A stretch of DNA of 35,085 bases from Actinobacteria bacterium casp-actino2 (lineage in GTDB: Bacteria > Actinomycetota > Acidimicrobiia > Acidimicrobiales > Ilumatobacteraceae), in NCBI GenBank assembly GCA_001510335.1, contig LFFB01000003.1:1-35085 (forward strand), in the 5' to 3' direction. The notes beneath the pieces were generated by a model. The model was not told where the DNA came from. It ran no database searches and saw nothing but the letters and a program-made list of their open reading frames with translations. Positions within the stretch are counted from its first letter, which is position 1; each line of letters opens with the position of its first letter. Below are positions 23,550 to 32,633 of the stretch, piece after piece. The translations under genes and the position numbers were made by a program.

Positions 23550-24665
23550 TCACGTTGTCCGAGCGAGAAATGGAACAAACATTTCAGCAGCGGTTATGGA
23601 ACCGTGTCGACATATCAAACTGAAAGGTCCCGAATCTAAGGGATCGTCAAAGGTTGTCGCTGTAAAAGGAACCAATGCGACATCACCCAATCGACGTTTG
23701 ATTTGATCAGCCATTCGTCCCCCTCGGGCCGGTCCAAGCCATGCATCATCCACAACTTGATCTCGTGAAGCCACCCACGCGATATTGCTGTAGGCCTCAG
23801 ACGTCGCTTGTAAAAGTTCGGCTTCTTGACCGCGCTTGGCATGAAGCCAACGAAAACGTCCTTCGCCCGACTGATGATGCACTAGTGCCCTGATGTCGTC
23901 TGACAGATGAACCACGTTGTCGTCAACTTGCACCTGGCCATGATCAGCGGTCACTGCCAATGTTGTGCCGCTAGGCAATGCATTCAGCAACGTTCCGACT
24001 AACCAATCGGTGGCCGCGATCTCGGCGTCGTAGTACGCACCAAAGCCGCGCTCATGGGCGATTTTGTCAACCCCGTCGTAGTAGGCATAGACAAACTTTT
24101 CACCTGCCTCGATGAGATGTGCGCACTGCGCCACGATCGAACTTGCGGCTCGCCATCCGCAGGGACGACTCCCCCGTAAGTGAGCCTCGGTGAAAGCTGA
24201 CCCTTCAAGTTCGGTGCGACTGACCACCGGAATCGACATCCCGACAAACGGTGGAATGGGTTGCACCGTTGCGGGAGGATGAACCTTACGCAGGTCTCGA
24301 GCATCTGACCACCAGCGCAAAGAATTCATGACTGAGTCACCCATGTCCATGCGGTAGCCGACGATGCCATGCTCGGCGGGAGAGGCTCCCGTGACCAAAC
24401 TAGTCAACGCACTCGCAGTTGTGCTGGGGGCTATTGTCGTGATCGAACGGCCTTCAAGGGACATGAGGTGGGGTGCCAGATGGGCATGGCTTTGTAACTG
24501 TTCGTAGCCGAGTCCGTCAATGACCAATAAAACGATACGCTCGGCGTCTTGGAGAGGTTGGGGAAACCATTGAGGGCGCTGAGACGGCCTTCCCAACAAA
24601 CATCCCGGAATGATTCCGGTCAGATTGTCGGCTGCGTAGTTTGGAATCACTGGCGCAGGAGTCAT
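23550..24665 (-). CDS. Type I phosphodiesterase / nucleotide pyrophosphatase family protein
   Basis: A 371-residue alkaline-phosphatase-fold enzyme from the ATG at 24665. Metal and nucleophile sites are visible: V-I-D-G-L-G (about residue 50), A-P-S-T-T-A-S-A-L-T-S-L-V-T-G with the nucleophile Thr near 83, Y-Y-D-G-V-D-K-I-A-H, T-A-D-H-G-Q-V and a late C-R-H-G-S-I. These bind two metal ions and cleave phosphodiesters or pyrophosphates. No signal peptide or membrane segment is seen, so a cytosolic location is likely; the substrate cannot be read. An in-frame TTG 19 codons upstream is possible but less conserved. It lies upstream of bpa with a 55-base gap and diverges from the Rrf2 gene. Confidence 0.85.
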   Translation of the reverse strand: MTPAPVIPNYAADNLTGIIPGCLLGRPSQRPQWFPQPLQDAERIVLLVIDGLGYEQLQSHAHLAPHLMSLEGRSITTIAPSTTASALTSLVTGASPAEHGIVGYRMDMGDSVMNSLRWWSDARDLRKVHPPATVQPIPPFVGMSIPVVSRTELEGSAFTEAHLRGSRPCGWRAASSIVAQCAHLIEAGEKFVYAYYDGVDKIAHERGFGAYYDAEIAATDWLVGTLLNALPSGTTLAVTADHGQVQVDDNVVHLSDDIRALVHHQSGEGRFRWLHAKRGQEAELLQATSEAYSNIAWVASRDQVVDDAWLGPARGGRMADQIKRRLGDVALVPFTATTFDDPLDSGPFSLICRHGSITAAEMFVPFLARTT

Positions 24666-24790
24666 AGCCGAAACAATCACATGTCTATCTTTCACCAAAT
24701 CTGGCGAAAAGTCTCTATTCAAACTTGGTGAACTGATCCCGAACGCTGAAGATTCGTATTATCGGGGCGCCAACCTCCTACGATGAGAGC

Positions 24791-25243
24791 GTGCGTGTTT
24801 CAACAAGAGGTGACTATGCCTGTCGGGCTTTACTGTCTCTTACCTTGCACGCTGGAGAGCCGGGACCAACATCGGTTCGTGACATCGCAGATCGTACGGG
24901 TCTTCCCCAGCCGTATCTTGAGCAAATTCTGTTGGCCTTAAAGGGAGCGGGATTGGTGAAGTCAAAGCGTGGAGTTGGCGGTGGGTACACCTTGGCTCGT
25001 ACTCCTGAAAAAATTCGACTCAACGACATTATTTCTGCTGTTGACGGTCCGATTACCTTGGGCGACTTTGGTGAACCCCATCAAGACGGTTCATGCGATC
25101 ATGAAGGTCAATGCGTCTTGCTAGCTATTTGGAAGCAAACTGGCGACCATATGCGTGAACATCTCGCGGGTTTCACATTAGCCAATGTGGCTGACGCGGC
25201 TAACGGAAAAAGCCCATGGCCCGAAACTAACCATCACGCCTAG
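24791..25243 (+). CDS. Rrf2 family transcriptional regulator
   Basis: A 150-residue winged-helix regulator with start GTG at 24791. The N-terminal R-V-S-T-R-G-D-Y-A-C-R-A-L, a helix-turn-helix around S-V-R-D-I-A-D-R-T-G-L-P-Q-P-Y-L-E-Q-I-L, and the wing G-V-G-G-G-Y-T-L-A match the family. In the cluster-binding loop only two cysteines remain, C-D-H-E-G-Q-C, aligned with the second and third Cys of IscR; the first Cys and the following His of IscR are replaced. Members sense iron-sulfur clusters, nitric oxide or redox, but which applies here is unclear. It stands alone on the plus strand, diverging from the phosphodiesterase and ending 11 bases before the nusB stop; TATTAT at 24757-24762 is a possible -10. 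Confidence 0.92.
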   Translation: MRVSTRGDYACRALLSLTLHAGEPGPTSVRDIADRTGLPQPYLEQILLALKGAGLVKSKRGVGGGYTLARTPEKIRLNDIISAVDGPITLGDFGEPHQDGSCDHEGQCVLLAIWKQTGDHMREHLAGFTLANVADAANGKSPWPETNHHA

Positions 25244-25254
25244 TTTTTAGTTTC

Positions 25255-25677
25255 TCAGCTGGCGCGAACTTCTTGAGCTATCGCAGACAGCACACCATTG
25301 ACGTAGCGACCAGAATCATCAGTGCTGAAGGTTTTGGCAAGTTCGACCGCTTCGTCCATGATGACGGCTTTGGGAATGTCCGTACGTTTCAATAGTTCAA
25401 ATGTCGCCATACGCAAAATGTTGCGATCAAGACATGGCATGCGCTCAATTGTCCAACCATCGGCGTGTTTGATGATGAGTTGATCAATATCGGCGGCCAT
25501 GTCTGAAACACCACGAACGATCAATGCTGTGACGTGATCAGGATCATCAACTAACCCCGCGAGAACTGCATGACCATCTAGGCTTTTGGTATCCGCTTCA
25601 TAAAGAAGAGTTAACGCACGTTCACGCGATTGCGAACGAGGGTCAACATGCGATGAACGCGACCGGCGAGTTGCCAC
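25255..25677 (-). CDS. nusB: Transcription antitermination factor NusB
   Basis: A 140-residue all-helical NusB. R-S-Q-S-R-E-R-A-L-T-L-L-Y-E-A-D opens the fold, the middle has L-D-R-N-I-L-R-M-A-T-F-E-L-L, and D-I-P-K-A-V-I-M-D-E-A-V-E-L-A-K-T-F-S-T-D-D-S-G-R-Y-V-N-G-V-L is the conserved C-terminal block. NusB binds boxA RNA with NusE (S10) during ribosomal RNA transcription. The start is GTG at 25677, two bases after the efp stop. It is the last gene of the alaS-to-nusB operon; the Rrf2 gene converges on it. The efp-nusB pairing is standard in Actinomycetota. Confidence 0.96.
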   Translation of the reverse strand: MATRRSRSSHVDPRSQSRERALTLLYEADTKSLDGHAVLAGLVDDPDHVTALIVRGVSDMAADIDQLIIKHADGWTIERMPCLDRNILRMATFELLKRTDIPKAVIMDEAVELAKTFSTDDSGRYVNGVLSAIAQEVRAS

Positions 25678-25679
25678 AA

Positions 25680-26243
25680 TCAGACTCGCGTCAAATATTC
25701 GCCTGAACGAGTATCGACCTTGACTTTGTCGCCAATGTTCACGAACAACGGAACTTGAATGGTCTTACCTGTCTGCAACTCAGCGGGCTTGCGGGCACCT
25801 GAAACTCGGTCGCCCTGAATACCAGGTTCGGTATTAGCGATCAGCAGTTCAACAGAAGCCGGAATTTCAACCGACACGATTTCGGTGTTATGCGTCGCGA
25901 TAATCGCGATCATCGATTCAATGATGTAATCAGCAGCATCACCGAGGGCAACTGGCGCAACATTGATCTGGTCGTAGGACTCGGTGTCCATGAAGACATA
26001 GTCATTGCCATCGCGGTACAAGAACTGCATGTCCTTTTTTTCAAGCATGGCCTGCTCAACACGGATACCTGCGTTGAATGTCTTTTCCAAGACGTTGCCA
26101 GTTTTTAGATTGCGCAACTTGGTGCGCACGAATGCTCCACCCTTGCCGGGCTTGACGTGCTGGAATTCAATGATGGTAAAAAGACCGTTCTCTAGTTGCA
26201 GCGTGATGCCGTTTTTCAGATCGTTAGTGGTAATGGCGGGCAT
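25680..26243 (-). CDS. efp: Elongation factor P
   Basis: A 187-residue three-domain EF-P from the ATG at 26243, preceded by AAGGAT. The domain I loop reads K-P-G-K-G-G-A-F with Lys34 at the position modified in other bacteria; domain III begins near N-T-E-P-G-I-Q-G-D and carries the signature G-A-R-K-P-A-E-L-Q-T-G. It relieves ribosome stalling at consecutive prolines. Because the loop reads P-G-K-G-G rather than the P-G-K-G-P or P-G-K-G-Q forms I recall, the modification state is uncertain. The start lies inside the end of the upstream peptidase gene (28-base overlap), and nusB follows after two bases. Confidence 0.97.
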   Translation of the reverse strand: MPAITTNDLKNGITLQLENGLFTIIEFQHVKPGKGGAFVRTKLRNLKTGNVLEKTFNAGIRVEQAMLEKKDMQFLYRDGNDYVFMDTESYDQINVAPVALGDAADYIIESMIAIIATHNTEIVSVEIPASVELLIANTEPGIQGDRVSGARKPAELQTGKTIQVPLFVNIGDKVKVDTRSGEYLTRV

Positions 26244-27328
26244 GTTGGATCCTTGGGAGATGAGTTCAAAATTCGGCAACCGTGTTCGGTGATGACCACA
26301 AGGTCCTCAACACGGAAACCGCCGAACCCCCCACGATAGAGCCCAGGTTCGACAGTCACGACATCTCCAGGCTGAAGAATTGCCGTTGACGAGGAATTTA
26401 TGAACGGTTCTTCATGGATAACCAGCCCTACTCCATGACCAGTGCCGTGAGTAAAGTACTGAGCGAGTTCCGCATCAGCGAGCACTTTTCGGCAAGCGGA
26501 GTCAACATCAGAAGCCAAAACTCCTGGTCGACACGCGGCGACTCCGGCCTGCTGAGCCTCGTGAACAGCCTCGTAGTAACGAGTTTGCTCATCGTTCATA
26601 GGACCGACGACAAACGAACGCGTCATATCAGAGTGATATCCGGCCACCAGCGCACCGACATCAATGATGACGGTATGACCATTTTCGATTTTGGCCTTGG
26701 TGGGGTGATGATGCGGTCGAGCCGCGTTTGTCGGTCCCGTAGCGACGATGGTGTCATAGGACGGACCATCTGCTCCAAGTTTGCGCATTGTGTAGTCAAG
26801 CTCATCTCGAATATCAGACTCGGTCAGGCCCTCAGATAGAAGTGGCCAACACTTTTGCAGGGCCTGATCAGCGATACGACAGGCGTTCTCGATGAGTCCA
26901 ATTTCGGTTTCATCTTTGAACCGTCGAAGAAATTTGATTGAACCGTGAAGGGGAACCAATGTCGCCTTGATCTCGTTACTGAGCGACTGAAAGAGTTGGT
27001 ACGAAACTTGAGCGTCCTGAAACTGAACAAAAGATGCTCCTGAAGTCAACGATGCAACCGCAGTATGCATGGCCGATTGCGTTCGACACTCGACGATCTC
27101 GACTTCGGCCTGATGTTGAAAGACTTCGGCTTGCGCTTGATCGACATAGCGACCATCAGTCAACAGATGCATCGTATGATTGTGAACAACAAGCCACGCA
27201 TGCGAACCAGAAAATCCGGTGAGCCAGCGAATATCGGCCAGATCGGTCAATAAACATGAGCCGGACACTCCCTGATCAAGCGTCTCAAACAATCTGTCGG
27301 CTCGCATCAACGATCGTTGTGGTGGCAT
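26216..27328 (-). CDS. pepQ: M24 family Xaa-Pro peptidase
   Basis: A 370-residue aminopeptidase-P/prolidase-like enzyme. The N-terminal creatinase domain has R-W-L-T-G-F-S-G-S; the pita-bread domain has all five metal ligands: D223 (I-I-D-V-G-A), D234 (H-S-D-M-T-R), H298 (H-G-T-G-H-G-V-G-L), E327 (V-E-P-G-L-Y) and E341 (F-R-V-E-D). It removes residues before or after proline from peptides in the cytosol. Its position directly ahead of efp, which handles proline stalling, is common in actinobacterial aro operons. The C-terminal nine codons overlap the efp start. The ATG at 27328 is seven bases after the aroQ stop; an ATG at 27307 is a weaker choice. Confidence 0.93.
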   Translation of the reverse strand: MPPQRSLMRADRLFETLDQGVSGSCLLTDLADIRWLTGFSGSHAWLVVHNHTMHLLTDGRYVDQAQAEVFQHQAEVEIVECRTQSAMHTAVASLTSGASFVQFQDAQVSYQLFQSLSNEIKATLVPLHGSIKFLRRFKDETEIGLIENACRIADQALQKCWPLLSEGLTESDIRDELDYTMRKLGADGPSYDTIVATGPTNAARPHHHPTKAKIENGHTVIIDVGALVAGYHSDMTRSFVVGPMNDEQTRYYEAVHEAQQAGVAACRPGVLASDVDSACRKVLADAELAQYFTHGTGHGVGLVIHEEPFINSSSTAILQPGDVVTVEPGLYRGGFGGFRVEDLVVITEHGCRILNSSPKDPTCPPLPLTI

Positions 27329-27335
27329 CTCAAGT

Positions 27336-27770
27336 TCACTTCAATAAACGAGCAACTACAGATACGGCTAATTCATAACCGAGAATTCCGAGACCAGCAA
27401 TCGTTCCGTTGGCGACTGGAGCGATCACGCTGGTGTGACGCCACGGCTCTCTGGCGTTGGGATTCGAGATGTGTACCTCAATCACTGGACCGACAAACGT
27501 GGCAAGAGCATCATGAATGCTCCATGCGTAATGGGTGAAAGCCCCAGCGTTGATGATGATTGCATCTACTCTGCCGCGAGCCGCATGTATTGCATCAACT
27601 AATTGGCCTTCGTGATTGGTCTGGAATTCTTCAAGAGAGAAACCCGCATCACTCGCCCACCGGGTAGTGCTGGCGACATAATCGGTCAGAGTTGCGGTTC
27701 CGTAGATTTCGGGCTCACGCTGACCAAGAAGGTTGAGGTTTGGACCGTGAAGTAAAAGAATGATTCCCAC
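27336..27770 (-). CDS. aroQ: Type II 3-dehydroquinate dehydratase
   Basis: A small dodecamer-type dehydroquinase. H-G-P-N-L-N-L-L-G-Q-R-E-P with the catalytic Tyr in I-Y-G, N-H-E-G-Q-L-V-D, N-A-G-A-F-T-H and the E-V-H-I-S-N-P-N-A-R-E block are all present. It removes water from 3-dehydroquinate, the third shikimate-pathway step, directly after aroB. Starting at GTG 27770 gives 144 residues, normal for the family; the frame extends upstream to a TTG at 27797 (153 residues), and neither has a good ribosome-binding site, so the start is uncertain. It lies about 40 bases after the aroB stop and seven before the peptidase start. Confidence 0.95.
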   Translation of the reverse strand: MGIILLLHGPNLNLLGQREPEIYGTATLTDYVASTTRWASDAGFSLEEFQTNHEGQLVDAIHAARGRVDAIIINAGAFTHYAWSIHDALATFVGPVIEVHISNPNAREPWRHTSVIAPVANGTIAGLGILGYELAVSVVARLLK

Positions 27771-27812
27771 AGTGTTGACGCTACTTGCTACGACCAAGTG
27801 AGATGAGCAACT

Positions 27813-28829
27813 TTACGCTTGGCTGAATCGAACTAGCTCTGCTCGGACGATGTCTGCGGGCACATCAGCCACGACCTCAAGACCTTGTGGCGAATCCAAA
27901 ACAAAGGTCAATCCGTGTAGAGCCTTTTTGTCGCGCGCCATGGCTGCCAGGAGTTGGTCAATATTGATGTCCTCTGGCATGCGCGTCTGCAAAGAGTAAG
28001 TCTTGCCGACGACTAGTTCGTGGTAGTCCACCCGGTCTAGTGAAATTCGACCTAGTGCTTGGGCTAAACGGGCTGCGAATATCAGTCCGATTGCCACGGC
28101 TTCACCATGGGCTAATTGATGATTACCCACCGTTTCTAAGGCGTGAGCCAAAGTATGACCGTAATTGAGGAAGGCTCTTTTTCCAGACTCATGTTCATCT
28201 TGCTCAACAAAAGCCGCTTTGATTCCGACGCAACGAGCGACCCGTTCATCTAAGTCAAGGGACAACAAATCGTCGCCAGTTAGGAAGTGGTACTTAGCAA
28301 CTTCGCCAAAACCGCACCGCAATTCACGCGCTGGCAAAGTACTAAGCAAATCAAGATCACAGATAACTGCACTCGGCTGCCAAAAAGCGCCAACGAGGTT
28401 CTTCCCTTGTGGAAGATTGACTCCAGTCTTTCCACCAATTGCTGCATCAACCATCGCAAGAAGTGAAGAAGCCACATGCACAACTGGAGTGCCACGATGC
28501 CATGTAGAGGCAGCAAAACCAGCGATATCAGTGACCATTCCCCCACCAACACCGATGATCACGTCGTTGCGAGTGATGCCCATCTCGGCGAACTCTTGAC
28601 ACAGGTTCTCAATCGTCGACAGCGACTTCGCCTTTTCTCCTTGAGCGATGGTGACAACTTTTGACTCAATGGGAAGGTCAAGAGAAACTGGAATCTCTTT
28701 CTGTGTCACCACGATCGCTCGACGAGCAGTTGTTGGTAACCATTGACCGATCTGCTGAGAAACACCGTGTCCAATGAGAACGGGATATTCGCGTTCAGGA
28801 AGATGAACATCAATGCGGTGAATAGTCAT
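27813..28829 (-). CDS. aroB: 3-dehydroquinate synthase
   Basis: A 338-residue NAD- and metal-dependent enzyme making dehydroquinate from DAHP, the second shikimate-pathway step. Motifs: G-G-G-M-V-T-D-I-A-G-F-A-A-S (NAD), V-D-A-A-I-G-G-K-T-G-V-N-L-P-Q-G-K-N-L-V-G-A-F (substrate loop), and metal ligands in G-E-V-A-K-Y, N-Y-G-H-T-L-A-H-A and L-A-H-G-E-A-V. The gene overlaps the aroK end by four bases (ATGA), so translation is coupled. Length is on the short side of the usual range, with no missing motif. Confidence 0.96.
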   Translation of the reverse strand: MTIHRIDVHLPEREYPVLIGHGVSQQIGQWLPTTARRAIVVTQKEIPVSLDLPIESKVVTIAQGEKAKSLSTIENLCQEFAEMGITRNDVIIGVGGGMVTDIAGFAASTWHRGTPVVHVASSLLAMVDAAIGGKTGVNLPQGKNLVGAFWQPSAVICDLDLLSTLPARELRCGFGEVAKYHFLTGDDLLSLDLDERVARCVGIKAAFVEQDEHESGKRAFLNYGHTLAHALETVGNHQLAHGEAVAIGLIFAARLAQALGRISLDRVDYHELVVGKTYSLQTRMPEDINIDQLLAAMARDKKALHGLTFVLDSPQGLEVVADVPADIVRAELVRFSQA

Positions 28830-29380
28830 AATTTTGCCTCCAAACCCGTCGTGGCCAAAATCTGGTCGATGACTTCAGGAATCTGTAATCCCTCAACATC
28901 AATCTCAACAGATGAGACATCGCGATATAAAGATTCTCGTTCGGCGTAGAGCTTTTCCAACCTTGCGGCGGGGTCGCCATCGATAAGGGGTCGATGACCA
29001 TCGCCCGTTACCGATCGTTGTCCGATTCTTTCCACGAGGACATGAAGTGGCGCATTGAGCCACACAACATGTTCTGCAGTTCGCAATAGTTGGCGGTTGT
29101 CGGCCCGCAAAATGACGCCACCGGCCCCAGCAATGATGTGGGGACTGGAATGTTGTAACCCTGCAACAAGGGCATCATGCTCGAGTTGACGAAAAGCCTT
29201 TTCACCAACAGATTCAAATATCTGGCGAACCGTCTTCCCAGTGACACGATTGATTTCATCATCGGTATCAAGAAACTCCCAACCCAATTTGTGAGCGAGA
29301 CGTCTTCCAACAGTGCTTTTTCCCGTGCCCATCAGTCCCACCAACACAACGTGAGGGGTTGATGAACTCAGTTGATTCAT
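28826..29380 (-). CDS. aroK: Shikimate kinase
   Basis: A 184-residue P-loop kinase that phosphorylates shikimate with ATP. The Walker A loop is G-L-M-G-T-G-K-S-T (15-23), followed by D-T-D-D-E-I (substrate Asp), G-A-G-G-V-I and the lid R-P-L-I-D-G-D. It overlaps aroC upstream and aroB downstream by four bases each, both ATGA, so the three are translated as a coupled set. An AroK-AroB order is common in Actinomycetota. The N-terminal ten residues are unconserved. Confidence 0.95.
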   Translation of the reverse strand: MNQLSSSTPHVVLVGLMGTGKSTVGRRLAHKLGWEFLDTDDEINRVTGKTVRQIFESVGEKAFRQLEHDALVAGLQHSSPHIIAGAGGVILRADNRQLLRTAEHVVWLNAPLHVLVERIGQRSVTGDGHRPLIDGDPAARLEKLYAERESLYRDVSSVEIDVEGLQIPEVIDQILATTGLEAKL

Positions 29381-30537
29381 AAAGGCTGGGTTGCCGTCGT
29401 TGCGTTACGGACAAACTCGGTGACCGAATCTCCGCCGAACTTGCGCTGTGCTTCGGCTGCCAGTACCAGAGCCACCATTGTCTCGGCGACCACACCCATC
29501 GCCGGCACTGCAGTGACATCGGTGCGTTCCTTAAATGAAACACCGGATTCCTTAGAGATGACGTCAACTGTTGGCAACGTCGGCCTATTGAGAGTCGCGA
29601 GCGGCTTCATCGCAGCACGTACGACCAAGAGTTCACCGGTCGTAATACCACCTTCGGTACCACCAGCAAGAGTTCCGGTGCGGGCAAAACGCTCATTGTC
29701 GGCATCCCAATGAATGGGATCATGGCCGACACTGCCCCGTCGCGAGGCAACTTCAAAACCATCACCGATTTCGACGCCCTTGACGGCTTGAATACTCATG
29801 ATGGCTTGAGCGAGTAACGCATCAATTTTGCGGTCCCAGTGAACGTGCGAACCAAGTCCGACGGGAACGCCATATGCCAGTACCTCAACAATTCCGCCGA
29901 GAGAATCTCCTTCCTTAGCGGCTTGTTCAATTTCGGTGACCATTCGTGCGCCGGCTTCGCTGTCAAAACTACGGACGGGCGATTCGTCGACTTGCGCAAG
30001 ATCAGACGGCGTCGGTCGCGAAGTACCATCAGATTTGGCCGACCCCATCGCTACGACATGGGAAATGACCTCAATACCTATCGTTCGAAGTAGTGCCTTC
30101 GCTAATGCGCCAGCGGCAACTCGAGCAGCAGTTTCGCGGGCGCTCGCGCGTTCAAGGACATCCCGAGCGTCTGTGAAGCCGTATTTTTGCATCCCTGCTA
30201 GATCGGCATGACCGGGACGCACTTTGGTTAATGGATCAGCAGTGGCCCCTGGGGCGGGATCCATTTCTATGTGCCACTTGTCCGAGCGAAACCATTCACT
30301 GTTCTTGATCTCGATGGCAACTGGCGAACCGATGGTGCGGCCGTGGCGAACACCGCCAACAAGGGTCACCTCATCTTGTTCAAATCGTTGGCGCGGTCCT
30401 CGTCCATATCCGAGACGACGTCGGGAGAGTTCGATCTGAATATCTTCGACGGTGATGGGCAATCCTGCTGGGAGACCTTCAACAATGACAACTAAGGCTT
30501 GACCATGGGATTCGCCGGCAGTGAGGAAGCGCAACAT
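29377..30537 (-). CDS. aroC: Chorismate synthase
   Basis: A 386-residue FMN-dependent enzyme for the last shared step to aromatic amino acids, converting EPSP to chorismate. The conserved blocks are all present: T-A-G-E-S-H-G at the N-terminus, [35 protein letters not shown], and [11 protein letters not shown] near the C-terminus with A-A-M-K-P. ATG at 30537 starts on the conserved M-L-R-F-L. It follows aroE by 22 bases and overlaps aroK by four. Confidence 0.97.
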   Translation of the reverse strand: MLRFLTAGESHGQALVVIVEGLPAGLPITVEDIQIELSRRRLGYGRGPRQRFEQDEVTLVGGVRHGRTIGSPVAIEIKNSEWFRSDKWHIEMDPAPGATADPLTKVRPGHADLAGMQKYGFTDARDVLERASARETAARVAAGALAKALLRTIGIEVISHVVAMGSAKSDGTSRPTPSDLAQVDESPVRSFDSEAGARMVTEIEQAAKEGDSLGGIVEVLAYGVPVGLGSHVHWDRKIDALLAQAIMSIQAVKGVEIGDGFEVASRRGSVGHDPIHWDADNERFARTGTLAGGTEGGITTGELLVVRAAMKPLATLNRPTLPTVDVISKESGVSFKERTDVTAVPAMGVVAETMVALVLAAEAQRKFGGDSVTEFVRNATTATQPL

Positions 30538-30559
30538 TGGAGGTTAGGTTACCGCTGAC

Positions 30560-31456
30560 TTAAGAAAGAGCCTGTAATGCAGCTCGATACATATCGGGCA
30601 CATCGGGCACGAATCCCGTCCAGATCTGTTGTTGTAGGGCCGCCTGGTGCACGAGCATGCCGAGGCCGTCGACGGTTTGGGCACCTCGTTGTTGAGCGTT
30701 GCGGAGAAGTTCGGTCTGAATGGGGTGATACACCAAATCAACCACGGTGTGCTGTGGCGTGATCAGATCAGCCGAAAGAGGACTGTCTGATAAATGGACC
30801 GAGTCCTTGCTCATACCGATGCTGGTGGCGTTAATCACGATGTCAGCCGATGAAACGGCGGTTTTCAGGGCCGCCGAGTCACTCAACGCAAGCGATTGAC
30901 TGATTTTGGGTGCAAGTGCTTGTGCCGATTGAGCACCCGCCAGAGAGCGATTAGCAATGACGATGTTGTGAGAGCGATGGCGCTTCAGAGCGTCGACGAT
31001 CGAACGCGCTGCTCCCCCCGCTCCAAGAATCAAAATACTTTTGCCAGTGACGTCCACACCTTGGGCCGACAGGCTGGCCACGAGTCCGTCACCATCGGTG
31101 CTGTGCCCTACTAAGAGACCATTCGCTCCGACTTCTACGGTATTGACACTCTTGAGCGCTTGCGCCGCAGTACTCACCGTGTCAACCAAATCAGCGACAT
31201 CTGATTTATGCGGCATCGTTACTGAAAGGCCACGTAAGCCGAAAATACGCACTGCATCAAGAGCTGCTCGCGCTTGTCCGGCCTTTACTTCATAGGCCAC
31301 ATAGACCCAATCAATACCCAATGATTGAAAACCGACATTATGGATAATGGGTGACAAACTGTGTTTAACCGGGTCGCCGATGACTGCTGCAACTGACGTA
31401 CTTGCCGTGATGCGATATGAAGTATTTGCTATCGCCGCTTGTAAATCATGAGTCAT
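30560..31456 (-). CDS. aroE: Shikimate dehydrogenase
   Basis: A 298-residue NADP-dependent enzyme reducing 3-dehydroshikimate. G-D-P-V-K-H-S-L-S-P binds substrate (Ser33, Ser35), V-T-M-P-H-K carries Lys84 (catalytic), S-T-D-G-D-G carries Asp121, and G-A-G-G-A-A-R is the NADP glycine loop; I-N-A-T-S-I-G-M follows. The start is the ATG at 31456, one base after the mltG stop and with AGGAG nearby; a longer frame upstream lies inside mltG and is unconserved. The mltG-aroE link ties cell-wall synthesis and shikimate genes in one transcript. Confidence 0.95.
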   Translation of the reverse strand: MTHDLQAAIANTSYRITASTSVAAVIGDPVKHSLSPIIHNVGFQSLGIDWVYVAYEVKAGQARAALDAVRIFGLRGLSVTMPHKSDVADLVDTVSTAAQALKSVNTVEVGANGLLVGHSTDGDGLVASLSAQGVDVTGKSILILGAGGAARSIVDALKRHRSHNIVIANRSLAGAQSAQALAPKISQSLALSDSAALKTAVSSADIVINATSIGMSKDSVHLSDSPLSADLITPQHTVVDLVYHPIQTELLRNAQQRGAQTVDGLGMLVHQAALQQQIWTGFVPDVPDMYRAALQALS

Positions 31457-31457
31457 A

Positions 31458-32633
31458 TCAGAACACTCCTGCGATGATCGCTGCTTGCACGTTGGCTTGA
31501 TGTTGCGCCAAAGTTGAAGCAAACTTGTGACGACCATCTTTGTCGTACAACACATAATAGAGATACAAACACGGTGAACCGTCGGTGATTTCGCGACAGA
31601 TCGGATTTCCCGCTGAAGGATTGGGCGCTGGATTTAAAGCCGCGTTAATGGCTGCTCTTCCCGGATTAGAGATAGGAGTAGGAGGTAAACCGCTGTAGAG
31701 GTACGAGTTGTAGGGACTGTCGATGGACTTAAGTTCGAGGAAGGGCAAGTCAAGATTTTGCTTGTAAAACAAAGTGGCGTCTATTTCTAAAGGCATGCCG
31801 ATTGATAGTCGGTTGTAAATCACTCGAGATATTTTCGCCCGATCCTCTGGAACTTTTGCTTCGCGCTCAATGATTGAAGCGATCGTCAGAACCTGATACG
31901 GAGTCAATCCGACTGAATTCAGCGAATCATCGAGACCTTCTTGACGCCCGACTCGCTCCATCAACTTGAGCATTTGCTGAGCAACTTGGGTTGCAGTTTC
32001 TTCACCGCTTACTAGGTAAGTATCAGGAAAAAGTAATCCTTCGAGCGTCGTCACAGATTCGGGTTGGTACACCGATCGGACAGCAGAAATCTCGGCGGAA
32101 GTATCTCCGGTCTTGGTAAGAAAATCAATTTCGGTGACAGTCTTAATTTCCTCGCTGAGACGCTCCGCCATCTGCTCCAAAGTAAAGCCCTCGGGAAAAG
32201 TAACTTTGGTCAATGTCTCGTTCGGTGGCGTGCGTAAAACTCGCAAGATATTGCCAACGTGATCACGTGGCTTCACTGTAAAAAAGCCAGCCGTAATGTC
32301 AAGGCCGCCTTTAGACGAGACATAAGACCGAAAAACCGAATCGTTGACGATGAAACCCTCTTGTTCAAGCCGTTTACTGATCGCCAACAAATCATCGGAT
32401 TCAGACACTGTAAAAATCTCAGCTGCTCCAGGAGCACCCGTTGGGTTCACTTGGCGTAAATACCAGAATTGATAACCGCCATAAATAACTGTCACGATCG
32501 CGAGGACTAGAACAACAGAGAGTGCGATTCGATTAACAAGTTTGCGACTCACCATTTTTTGAATGCGAACATATGGAAGTACTTGATACGGATCAATCTC
32601 AAGATCGTCTTCGTTATTGACTTTGTTGCTCAT
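31458..32633 (-). CDS. mltG: MltG-like endolytic transglycosylase
   Basis: A 391-residue membrane-anchored protein. A basic cytosolic stretch (22-35) precedes one membrane helix (about 36-55), then a LysM-like region and the YceG/MltG catalytic domain with A-S-I-I-E-R-E-A (Glu256 matches the catalytic Glu of MltG), V-I-Y-N-R-L, and L-P-P-T-P-I-S-N-P-G. It cuts nascent peptidoglycan outside the membrane and helps set glycan-strand length. A Cys pair near the C-terminus (I-C-R-E...P-C-L) could form a disulfide. The ATG at 32633 overlaps the ruvX stop by four bases. Confidence 0.94.
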   Translation of the reverse strand: MSNKVNNEDDLEIDPYQVLPYVRIQKMVSRKLVNRIALSVVLVLAIVTVIYGGYQFWYLRQVNPTGAPGAAEIFTVSESDDLLAISKRLEQEGFIVNDSVFRSYVSSKGGLDITAGFFTVKPRDHVGNILRVLRTPPNETLTKVTFPEGFTLEQMAERLSEEIKTVTEIDFLTKTGDTSAEISAVRSVYQPESVTTLEGLLFPDTYLVSGEETATQVAQQMLKLMERVGRQEGLDDSLNSVGLTPYQVLTIASIIEREAKVPEDRAKISRVIYNRLSIGMPLEIDATLFYKQNLDLPFLELKSIDSPYNSYLYSGLPPTPISNPGRAAINAALNPAPNPSAGNPICREITDGSPCLYLYYVLYDKDGRHKFASTLAQHQANVQAAIIAGVF

